A DNA stretch of 64,000 bases from Sporosarcina sp. BI001-red. Its GTDB lineage: Bacteria; Bacillota; Bacilli; Bacillales_A; Planococcaceae. The stretch spans positions 248,001 to 312,000 of the forward strand of contig NZ_QQAK01000011.1 of assembly GCF_003384035.1 (NCBI RefSeq). Direction: 5' to 3'. The notes under the pieces were generated by a model. It had not been told where the DNA came from and ran no database searches. It worked only from the letters and a program-made list of their open reading frames with translations. Positions 34,521 through 41,740 of the stretch are shown in pieces. The translations under genes were made by a program, and so were the position numbers. Every line of letters begins with the position of its first letter. Position 1 is the stretch's first letter.

Positions 34521-34850
34521 GTTATGAGCGTTTTCTCTAGGTTATGATCACTTTCTGCGAGTTATGAGCGCTTTCTCTGGGTTATGATCACTTTCTGAGA
34601 TTTATGAGCGCTTTCTCTGGGTTATGATCACTTTCTGTGATTTATGAGCGCTTTCTCTGGGTTATGATCACTTTCTGTGATTTATGAGCGCTTTCTCTGG
34701 GTTATGATCACTTTCCAAGACTTATGAGCGCTTTCTCTGGGTTATGATCACTTTCCAAGATTTATGAGCGTTTTCTCTGGGTTATGATCACTTTCCCCGA
34801 GTTATGAGCGCCTTCTCTGGGTTGTGATCACTTTCCAAGATTTATGAGCA
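34521..34850 (+). repeat. Phased 20-bp tandem array with alternating A and B monomers (array 1)
   Basis: Sixteen complete 20-base monomers and half of a seventeenth, with no insertion or deletion. Type A monomers (34521, 34561, 34601 and so on) begin NTTATGAGCGCTTTC with linker TCTGG; type B (34541, 34581 and so on) begin NTTATGATCACTTTC with linkers such as TGTGA or CAAGA. A and B alternate strictly, giving a 40-bp higher-order unit repeated eight times. All eight B units contain TGATCA; most A units contain AGCGCT. The stretch has stops in every frame, so it does not code. It lies between the convergent LysR and GlcD-like genes. Confidence 0.95.
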
Positions 34851-34891
34851 TGCTATCATACACGTCTGCACCTTAGTATTTCATTGCAAGG

Positions 34892-34918
34892 AAAAAAGGG
34901 CTTTGCAAAAGCCCTTTC
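34892..34918 (-). terminator. Rho-independent terminator of the GlcD-like gene
   Basis: AAGGGCTTT and AAAGCCCTT form a tight stem with a short loop, and a run of six T follows on the minus strand. Confidence 0.85.
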
Positions 34919-34926
34919 CACTTGAA

Positions 34927-36303
34927 TCACTTAATTAACTTGCCTGGGTTCAATACATTCCCTGGATCCAGTACCTGCTTGATTTTCAGCATGACGTCGT
35001 ACGCAGCACCGTGTTCATCTCGCTGGTATTTCTGTTTGCCAACGCCAACACCGTGCTCGCCTGTACAGGTTCCACCACAAGCGAGCGCGCGACGGACGAT
35101 GGTTTCATTGTATTCATCAGCGACCTTGAGTTCTTCATCATTTTCATGGTCAATCATTAGCAACACGTGGAAATTACCATCCCCAACGTGTCCTACAATT
35201 CCACCTTCAAGACCTGTGCGGTCCAGTTCCTCGCGTGCAAAGACAACAGCTTCTGCTAGTTTGGAAATCGGTACACATACATCCGTCAGCATCATCTGTT
35301 TGCCTGGGAATCCATGTGTATAGGCGTATGCGGCATTGTGGCGAGCTTCCCACAAACGATTGCGACTTGCAGTTTCTGTTTCGAACAAAATTTCTTTGCA
35401 ACCGAAGTCTGCGACAATTTCTTCTGTAAAGGTAACGTCTTGTGCGAGACCGGCTTCGTTGCCATGAAACTCTAAAAAGAGGGTTGGCAATTCCTCGTAG
35501 TCCGTTTCACTGTACGCATTTACTTGACGAATGGACTCCGTATCAACCAGCTCCACTCGCGCAATGGGTATACCCGCTTGCAAAATTGCAGGCACAGCTT
35601 CAATAGCATTCGTAATCGATGTGAATGTTGCGCGAGCTGCTGTGGTCACTTCCGGGATTCCGAACACACGAAGTGTTAGTTCCGTAAAACATCCGAGAGT
35701 TCCTTCTGAACCGACAAATAATCCATTCAGGTGATACCCTGAGGATGATTTAGCTGCTTTGTTCCCCGTGTGAATCACAGTTCCATCCGCTAGAACCACT
35801 TCCAAATCTCTCACCTGATCACGCATAACTCCGTATTTTACGGATGTCGTTCCACTTGCATTTGTTGCCGCCATACCACCAAGTGTGGCATCTGCTCCTG
35901 GGTCGACAGAGAAGAATAGCCCATGTTTTTTTAACTCTTTGTTCAAAACAGAACGAGTCACTCCAGGTTGCGCAGTTACCAGCATGTCAGATGGATTCAC
36001 TTCTAGTATTTGATTCATCTCACTGAAATCGATTGTAATCCCATGATCATAGGGGATTACGTGACCTTCCAGACTGGAGCCAACGCCAAATGGAACGACA
36101 GGGACGTTTAATTTCCCTGCTGCTTTTACAATACGGCTCACCTCTTCAGTGGTCCTAGGAAACACCACAAGATCCGGGAGGCTTGGCGTATGGTAAGATT
36201 CGTCCTTGCTATGTAAGTCTCGTACTGTTTCGTTTTGCGTTACTTGCCCAATCTCTAAAAACTCGGTCAATTCAACAAAAAGTTGGTCAATTAAAGTAGT
36301 CAT
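34927..36303 (-). CDS. FAD-binding oxidase, GlcD / D-lactate dehydrogenase type
   Basis: 458 residues. The PCMH-type FAD domain (about 35-215) has VVPFGVGSSLEGHV, GITIDFSEMNQILEVN, VDPGADATLGGMAATNASGTTSVKYG and the SSSGYHLNGLFVGSEGTLG loop. The C-terminal FAD-oxidase domain ends with GGTCTGEHGVGVGKQKY and LKIKQVLDPGNVLNPGK. Family members oxidise D-lactate, glycolate or another 2-hydroxy acid and pass electrons to the respiratory chain. No GlcE or GlcF partner genes are adjacent, favouring a single-subunit D-lactate dehydrogenase. Standing alone, it has its own terminator. Confidence 0.9.
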   Translation of the reverse strand: MTTLIDQLFVELTEFLEIGQVTQNETVRDLHSKDESYHTPSLPDLVVFPRTTEEVSRIVKAAGKLNVPVVPFGVGSSLEGHVIPYDHGITIDFSEMNQILEVNPSDMLVTAQPGVTRSVLNKELKKHGLFFSVDPGADATLGGMAATNASGTTSVKYGVMRDQVRDLEVVLADGTVIHTGNKAAKSSSGYHLNGLFVGSEGTLGCFTELTLRVFGIPEVTTAARATFTSITNAIEAVPAILQAGIPIARVELVDTESIRQVNAYSETDYEELPTLFLEFHGNEAGLAQDVTFTEEIVADFGCKEILFETETASRNRLWEARHNAAYAYTHGFPGKQMMLTDVCVPISKLAEAVVFAREELDRTGLEGGIVGHVGDGNFHVLLMIDHENDEELKVADEYNETIVRRALACGGTCTGEHGVGVGKQKYQRDEHGAAYDVMLKIKQVLDPGNVLNPGKLIK

Positions 36304-36429
36304 TCGATCAATTCCTTCCTCATTTAATTTAAATACAATTTCAACAATTATAACTCATTCTGAACTCGTTTGTAATTTAATGAGCGGGGAACACTATAAG
36401 GAATGTATAAATCATAGGAGGTCATCATC

Positions 36430-36990
36430 TTGAGAAAATCAGCATCTATTGCAGGAAGCATTCTTGCGACAGCCCTACTTTTAGGTGCATGTGGTAACAA
36501 CGACACGAGCACAGAAAAGAACACAACCGGTACGGAAGATACGACGACTGGGTCTGGAACTGTCAACGATGAGTCCGCTAACAAATCCTCTTCCGATACA
36601 AACGATTCCTCTACAACTAATAACTCAACAGTCTCAGACAGCGATCAGAACTACATGAAAGAGAAAATGGACAAGCTGACCTATGATGAATTTGAGTTGG
36701 AAGTCGATTATGGAAAAGACAAAGAATATGAAATCGAAATCGAGCAAGACAACGGCAAGGTAGAATCGACCGTTGAGGATGAACTTTCCAATACCAATTT
36801 AAAAGGTCGGGAAGCGTTCGATGAAATTTATCCGAAGTTGGAAAAGCTGGACATCACAGAAACCACTTCAAAAGAGCAAGCCATTCAACAAGCATTGGAC
36901 GCGTTCAATTTGAAAGACGATTACGTCAAATTTGATATTGAAATCACAATGCCTGATGGCCAAAAAATCCAATTCGAAGATAAAAAATAA
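36430..36990 (+). CDS. YusW-like lipoprotein
   Basis: 186 residues. The signal peptide ends in the lipobox LLGACG. A long Ser/Thr/Asn/Asp-rich linker (about 25-72) spaces the domain from the membrane. The C-terminal YusW-type domain (about 75-186: DEFELEVDYGKDKEYEIEIEQDNGKVES) has strongly acidic, amphipathic character. It is secreted and anchored by Cys. The role of YusW is not known. The start is TTG at 36430 with AGGAGG 8 bases upstream. Confidence 0.85.
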   Translation: MRKSASIAGSILATALLLGACGNNDTSTEKNTTGTEDTTTGSGTVNDESANKSSSDTNDSSTTNNSTVSDSDQNYMKEKMDKLTYDEFELEVDYGKDKEYEIEIEQDNGKVESTVEDELSNTNLKGREAFDEIYPKLEKLDITETTSKEQAIQQALDAFNLKDDYVKFDIEITMPDGQKIQFEDKK

Positions 36991-36992
36991 GT

Positions 36993-37031
36993 AAAAGCGG
37001 AACCGTCAATTCGGTTCCGCTTTTCTTTTTT
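36993..37031. terminator. Bidirectional terminator
   Basis: AAAAGCGGAACCG (36993-37005) pairs with CGGTTCCGCTTTT (37012-37024), followed by CTTTTTT. It separates the lipoprotein gene and the convergent ptsI, and overlaps the ptsI stop region. Confidence 0.88.
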
Positions 37032-38739
37032 AGCTATGTGCTTGTACAAATTCAATAATTTTCTCGGATGTTTCCATCTGGAGAATTTCCGGGATATATC
37101 CTTCCCATTCCGCTTTAGAAAGATCCGCGAATTGAGCACGTGCTTTCAAAATGCTCGACGGGCTCATTGAGAACTCATCCAGTCCCATACCGAGTAAAAC
37201 AGGGATGGACAGTGGATCTCCCGCTACTTCACCACACATACCAACCCACTTGCCTTCTTTATGGGCGGCTTGAATCACGTTATGAATGAGGCGTAACACA
37301 GACGGATGATTTGGCTGATACAAATACGAAACCGTTTCGTTCATGCGATCTGCCGCCATCGTATATTGGATCAAATCATTTGTTCCAATGGAGAAGAAGT
37401 CTACTTCTTTTGCAAACAAATCGGCAATGACAGCAGCTGCAGGAATTTCAAGCATCATCCCTACTTCATACGTATCACTAATTTGAACGTTTTCAGCTTG
37501 TAGCTTCTTTTGTTCTTCGAGTAGCATGCCCTTTGCGCGTCGGAATTCTTCTAGCGTCGCAATCATTGGGAACATGATTTTCAAGTTGCCGTGGACACTC
37601 GCGCGCAGCAATGCGCGTAACTGCGTACGGAACATTTCTGGATGTTCAAAGCAAAGACGAATGGCACGCTCGCCTAGGAATGGGTTCATCTCTTCAGGAG
37701 TGCTGAAATAGCTTAATTCTTTGTCCCCGCCGATATCGAGTGTGCGGACAACCGTTGGACGGTCTCCCATGGATGTCAGAACGGTTTTATAAGCATCGTA
37801 CTGCTCTTCTTCCGTAGGGAAATCACTTTTACCCATGTAAAGGAACTCTGTACGGAATAAGCCGACACCTTCTGCACCGTTTTTATCTGCTAATGGTAAA
37901 TCATCAGTCGACGCAATATTCGCGCCCACTTCAACATGATGTCCATCACTTGTAACCGTCGATTCAGAAACAAAACGCTTCAACAATTCCTTGTCTTGCT
38001 CGAACGTCGTTTTCTTCGTTTCATAAGTCAGCTTTTCTTCATCAGTCGGCTCTAGTAATACTGTTCCGTCTGTTCCATCGATAATCAGAGAGGTTCCTTG
38101 TTCAATCGATGCCATAGCCGTTTTCGTTCCGACAACTGCTGGAATCTCTAGCATTCTTCCTAGGATTGCAGAGTGCGATGTACGCCCTCCAATGTCAGTG
38201 ACAAATCCTTTGACGAATTGCTTGTTCAATTGTGCCGTTGCAGATGGAGTTAAATCGTCTGCAATAATAATCACTTCTTCATTGATTGTAGAAGGATCGG
38301 ATACATGGACGCCTAACAGTTTAGCCAGGAGACGCTTAGTTACGTCGCGCACGTCTGCAGCACGTTCTCTCATATATTCGTTGTCCATTGACTCGAACAT
38401 TGCCGTGAATGTATCTGCAGCCTGTTGCAAGGCAAATTCTGCATTGATGCCTTGTTCGATGCTACCTTTGACGCTGCTCTCAAGCTCAGGGTCGTTCAAT
38501 ACGAGTAAGTGTGCGCTAAAAATGGCCGCTTTGTCTTCTCCGAAGTTTTCGGCTGCTTTTGCTCGAATCTCTTCTAGTTCAACTGCAGCTTCATCTTTAG
38601 CAGCTTCAAAACGGGCAATTTCCAGTTCCGGTTGCTCGATAGTCAGTTTTTCGACTGTCAGGTCAGGCGTTTCCAGACGGTACGCTTTGGCGATCGCTAT
38701 GCCGTCGGATACACCGATCCCTGTAATAGTTTGTTTCAC
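37030..38739 (-). CDS. ptsI: PTS enzyme I (phosphoenolpyruvate-protein phosphotransferase)
   Basis: Takes phosphate from PEP and hands it to HPr. 569 residues. The active-site His lies in GGRTSHSAILGR (about residue 188), and the PEP-binding domain shows VRTLDIGGDKE, LGERAIRLC, MFPMIATLEEF, FSIGTNDLIQYTMA and the catalytic Cys in GMCGEVAGDP. Its ATG overlaps the ptsH stop by 4 bases. It ends the GlcNAc PTS locus. Confidence 0.97.
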   Translation of the reverse strand: MKQTITGIGVSDGIAIAKAYRLETPDLTVEKLTIEQPELEIARFEAAKDEAAVELEEIRAKAAENFGEDKAAIFSAHLLVLNDPELESSVKGSIEQGINAEFALQQAADTFTAMFESMDNEYMRERAADVRDVTKRLLAKLLGVHVSDPSTINEEVIIIADDLTPSATAQLNKQFVKGFVTDIGGRTSHSAILGRMLEIPAVVGTKTAMASIEQGTSLIIDGTDGTVLLEPTDEEKLTYETKKTTFEQDKELLKRFVSESTVTSDGHHVEVGANIASTDDLPLADKNGAEGVGLFRTEFLYMGKSDFPTEEEQYDAYKTVLTSMGDRPTVVRTLDIGGDKELSYFSTPEEMNPFLGERAIRLCFEHPEMFRTQLRALLRASVHGNLKIMFPMIATLEEFRRAKGMLLEEQKKLQAENVQISDTYEVGMMLEIPAAAVIADLFAKEVDFFSIGTNDLIQYTMAADRMNETVSYLYQPNHPSVLRLIHNVIQAAHKEGKWVGMCGEVAGDPLSIPVLLGMGLDEFSMSPSSILKARAQFADLSKAEWEGYIPEILQMETSEKIIEFVQAHS

Positions 38740-39002
38740 TCGCCAATACTTTCTTTTTTCATAATGTCATCCACTTTTGCGATCGCCTCTGACTCATCTG
38801 CGCCGTCTGCTGTGACTTCAACTTGCGCACCGGATTCAATACCCATGCCCATGACGCCCATGATGGATTTCAAATTGGCTGTGCGCTCTTTGTACGTAAT
38901 CGTGACCTCTGACTTGAATGGTGTTACTGCTGACACGAGCATTGAGCACGGACGTGCGTGCAACCCTTCGCTACTTGTAATTGTGTACGTCTTCTTTTCC
39001 AT
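38736..39002 (-). CDS. ptsH: PTS phosphocarrier HPr
   Basis: 88 residues. His15 in GLHARP is the phosphorylation site for enzyme I. Ser46 in NLKSIMGVMGMG is the HPr kinase site used in Firmicute carbon catabolite repression, so this HPr can serve regulation as well as transport. An AAAGGAGAG site precedes the ATG. It follows the SIS gene by 21 bases. Confidence 0.97.
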   Translation of the reverse strand: MEKKTYTITSSEGLHARPCSMLVSAVTPFKSEVTITYKERTANLKSIMGVMGMGIESGAQVEVTADGADESEAIAKVDDIMKKESIGE

Positions 39003-39023
39003 AACTAAATCTCTCCTTTTAAG

Positions 39024-39746
39024 TCAAAAATCGATGCGGTCGCTGTAGTGGGCGACGAGTGCATTATTATGTGTATCGTTGCCCTCTATATTACCGCTTT
39101 TAAAAACAGGCGGTTCCATTCCATTCTCACTCATTCGCACAACAACCTCGCAGAACAAAGCGTGCAGCAACGCATTCCCAATTACTGAGGATGCAGGACC
39201 GCATTGTATTCCGTCGATGTGCATAATTCCGTCGCCTGGAAGGACTTTTGTATCCAGCACAGTAGACACTAATGCTTCCAGTCGTTTGCTTGAAGAATGA
39301 CGAGATGGATGTTCTTTTTCAGTATACAATAAAGACTGAATGGAAACCGTATAAGCGCCTTGCGTATTCGCATATTCTGCCATATCAATGGGTACGGGGT
39401 TACGCCCTGAATTTGAAATGATGATAACGACATCTTCCGGCCGTATATCTAGACTAGTTAAAAAGGTTTTGCTGAACTCAGGATCTTTCTCGTTTTTAGA
39501 TGAAAGTAGCGCTCCTTCGTGCAACATAAGTGGCCCAATAGAAATTGGCTGAACACACGCTAGACTTCCAGCACGGAAAAACCCTTCTTGTGCGAGCAAT
39601 TGGGAATGGCCCGATCCGAAGAGATGGATGATACCGCCTTCCGCTATTCGATCAGCTAGTTGTGCAGCTGCTTGTTCCACTGCCCCTTTTGCTTCATGAC
39701 CCGCTTCTGTTATGAGGGCCGTAATCTCGCTTATATATGAATTCAA
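39024..39746 (-). CDS. SIS-domain protein (UPF0309-like sugar phosphate isomerase domain)
   Basis: 240 residues with one SIS fold: IIHLFGSGHSQLLAQEGFFRAG near the N-terminus, VIIISNSGRNPVPIDMAEYA as the sugar-phosphate Ser loop, and the Glu/His-rich C-terminus typical of UPF0309 proteins. Sits in the GlcNAc PTS unit at the place where nagB (glucosamine-6-phosphate deaminase) often lies, and no nagB is in this window. It may handle GlcNAc-6-P or a related amino sugar phosphate; NagB proper has a different fold. The start is TTG at 39746 with AAGGTG 6 bases upstream; the GTG at 39755 overlaps the site. Confidence 0.82.
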   Translation of the reverse strand: MNSYISEITALITEAGHEAKGAVEQAAAQLADRIAEGGIIHLFGSGHSQLLAQEGFFRAGSLACVQPISIGPLMLHEGALLSSKNEKDPEFSKTFLTSLDIRPEDVVIIISNSGRNPVPIDMAEYANTQGAYTVSIQSLLYTEKEHPSRHSSSKRLEALVSTVLDTKVLPGDGIMHIDGIQCGPASSVIGNALLHALFCEVVVRMSENGMEPPVFKSGNIEGNDTHNNALVAHYSDRIDF

Positions 39747-39751
39747 GGTAT

Positions 39752-40474
39752 TCACCTTCCAATTTCACTAATGAATTTATATCTGTCTGCACGATACGTA
39801 CTTCGAACGACTTCAAAAATGCGACCATCCTCAAGTGTACTCACGCGTTCGATAAGTACAACTGCAGCAGGAAGCGCTATTTGTAAGTATCCAGCGTCCT
39901 CAGTTTTTGCAAGAGCCGCTTCCATCCGCTGTGTCGCCTGACCGATCACAAGTTTCTCCTGTAGCTCGATGAATGCATATAAGGAGCCTTGCAGTGCTTC
40001 TTCTGTAAGCCTAGGAAACAATTCCACAGGCAAATACGATCGTTCAATCGCCATTGGCGTTGCATCAGCATAGCGAATGCGGACAACTTTATGAACAAAT
40101 GCTTCAGGGGAGATTCCGAGTCGTGCGGCAATCTGAGTGTCTGGATGGATTTGGCTAAAGCTAATCAGCTTCGTCCCAGGAACCAAGCCTCGCTCTTTCA
40201 TGTCTTCAGTAAAGCTCGTTAATCCGTTAAGTGGCTGTTCCATCTTTTCTTCCGCCACAAACGTACCACGACCTTTTTCACGGTATAACAACCCGTCCTT
40301 CACTAAGTTTGTAAGTGATTGACGGACTGTCATACGACTAACGCCAAACATGTCCGTCAATTCACGCTCAGATGGGATAAGGGACTTTACGGGATACACA
40401 CCTTGTGAAATTTGCCCCTTTAAATAATCTTCAATTTGAACGTAAATCGGTATGGCCGATTGCTTATCTAGCAT
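39752..40474 (-). CDS. nagR: GntR/HutC-family regulator, NagR-like
   Basis: 240 residues. The GntR winged HTH (about 10-70: IPIYVQIEDYLKGQISQGVYPVKSLIPSERELTDMFGVSRMTVRQSL) is followed by a UTRA effector domain (about 90-235). HutC-type regulators beside nagA in Bacillales (YvoA/NagR) repress GlcNAc genes and are released by glucosamine-6-P or GlcNAc-6-P. Half-sites resembling the NagR operator are present upstream of nagE at 43686-43724. The start is the ATG at 40474; a TTG at 40489 overlaps GGTGG and is less likely. Confidence 0.87.
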   Translation of the reverse strand: MLDKQSAIPIYVQIEDYLKGQISQGVYPVKSLIPSERELTDMFGVSRMTVRQSLTNLVKDGLLYREKGRGTFVAEEKMEQPLNGLTSFTEDMKERGLVPGTKLISFSQIHPDTQIAARLGISPEAFVHKVVRIRYADATPMAIERSYLPVELFPRLTEEALQGSLYAFIELQEKLVIGQATQRMEAALAKTEDAGYLQIALPAAVVLIERVSTLEDGRIFEVVRSTYRADRYKFISEIGR

Positions 40475-40507
40475 ACCTGCCACCACCAATCGAATTTTTC
40501 AAACACA

Positions 40508-41671
40508 TCATACCTTCCTATTATGATCATACCCGACTACACCGCCACAAATCGTATGCATGACTGTCCACTCTTTATCGAGAATCACGACATCCGCATC
40601 ATTTCCAGCAATCAGACCGCCTTTTTTCGCTAGACCCAGTTGACGAGCTGCGTTTCCAGAAGTGATTTTTGCCACATCGAGTGGACTGATTCCTAATGTA
40701 CGGACGACATTTTTGACGGCATGTTCCATCGTTAAAATACTTCCAGCAAGTGTACCATCTGAAAGGCGCGCATCTGTTTTTGTTACATGGACAGGTTGAC
40801 CACCAAGATCATATTCTCCCGGTTCGAGTCCTTTGGCACGCATTGCATCCGTTATGAGGATAAGTCTGTCCGCACCTTTCACCCGGTATGCCATCTCAAC
40901 TGCTTTAGGATGGCTGTGGATGAAGTCTGCAATTACTTCTGCACTTATTTCGTTTACGAGAAGTGCCCCGCCGATCGCACCTGGCTCACGATGATGGAAG
41001 GGAGACATCTGGTTATATAGATGCGTAGCTTGCACAGCTCCCGCTCCAGCAGCCTCTTCCATTTGGGCGATTGTTGCATCGGTATGACCCATGGATGCAA
41101 CAATGCCTTCAGATGCAAGTTTACGGATGAATGACATTCCATTCTCTTCTTCCGGTGCGAGTGTCACCATGCGGATTTTGCCTTCAGCTGCCCGCTGCCA
41201 AGCATCAAACTGTTCGGCATCAGGAGGGCAAATATATTCTATAGGCTGGGCTCCTGCACGCTTTGGTGATACGAATGGTCCTTCTAGGTGAACACCCAGC
41301 ATGTGGGCTTGTCCAGCCTTCGTCGTGAATGCTGCCGCATTTTTCAACGCAGCTTCAATCGCCCCAGGTGATTGCGTCATTGAAGTCGCTAAAAAAGAGG
41401 TCGTCCCTTCTTTTGGAAGGACGTTCGCCATCGTTTCCAATGCTTCAGGTGTAGCATCCATCACATCTGCTCCAGCTGCTCCATGGATGTGCATGTCGAT
41501 GAACCCCGGCAGCACGAAGCCACCTTGAGCATCAATCTGTTGATCAGCTTCCCTAGAAATGGATGTTCCAACTTCCTGAATCACTCCATTTTCTATGAAC
41601 ATTTGTCCTTTCTCAAGGATTCCACCTGGTGTTACTACGGTTCCGTTTGTCAGTAATAGTGTATTTGTCAT
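40508..41671 (-). CDS. nagA: N-acetylglucosamine-6-phosphate deacetylase
   Basis: Removes acetate from GlcNAc-6-P after PTS uptake, feeding glycolysis and the wall-precursor pool. 387 residues with the amidohydrolase features: FIDMHIHGAAGADVMDA, GVHLEGPFVSPKRAGAQ with the Glu metal ligand, MGHTDATIAQM, HLYNQMSPFHHREPG with the His ligands, and the catalytic Asp in LITDAM. AAGGAG precedes the ATG. It lies 69 bases after nagE, with a hairpin in the gap, and 18 bases before the regulator gene. Confidence 0.95.
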   Translation of the reverse strand: MTNTLLLTNGTVVTPGGILEKGQMFIENGVIQEVGTSISREADQQIDAQGGFVLPGFIDMHIHGAAGADVMDATPEALETMANVLPKEGTTSFLATSMTQSPGAIEAALKNAAAFTTKAGQAHMLGVHLEGPFVSPKRAGAQPIEYICPPDAEQFDAWQRAAEGKIRMVTLAPEEENGMSFIRKLASEGIVASMGHTDATIAQMEEAAGAGAVQATHLYNQMSPFHHREPGAIGGALLVNEISAEVIADFIHSHPKAVEMAYRVKGADRLILITDAMRAKGLEPGEYDLGGQPVHVTKTDARLSDGTLAGSILTMEHAVKNVVRTLGISPLDVAKITSGNAARQLGLAKKGGLIAGNDADVVILDKEWTVMHTICGGVVGYDHNRKV

Positions 41672-41693
41672 TGCTGTCCGCTCCTTAAGAAAA

Positions 41694-41731
41694 TACGCCG
41701 GAAGAGTGACTGTCGTCTCTCCCGCCGGCGT
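41694..41731 (-). terminator. Intercistronic hairpin between nagE and nagA
   Basis: ACGCCGG (41695-41701) pairs with CCGGCGT (41725-41731); on the minus strand ATTTTCTT follows. The U tract is weak, so partial termination or mRNA processing between transporter and enzyme genes is more likely than a full stop. Confidence 0.6.
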
Positions 41732-41740
41732 AATTAGTTA

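Noticed and set aside
34521..34850. CRISPR array
   Set aside because: Monomers are 20 bases and abut directly. There are no unique spacers, no leader and no cas genes in the window.
38192..38764. 190-codon plus-strand ORF opposite ptsI
   Set aside because: Antisense to conserved enzyme I sequence, Ser-rich shadow composition, no start signal.
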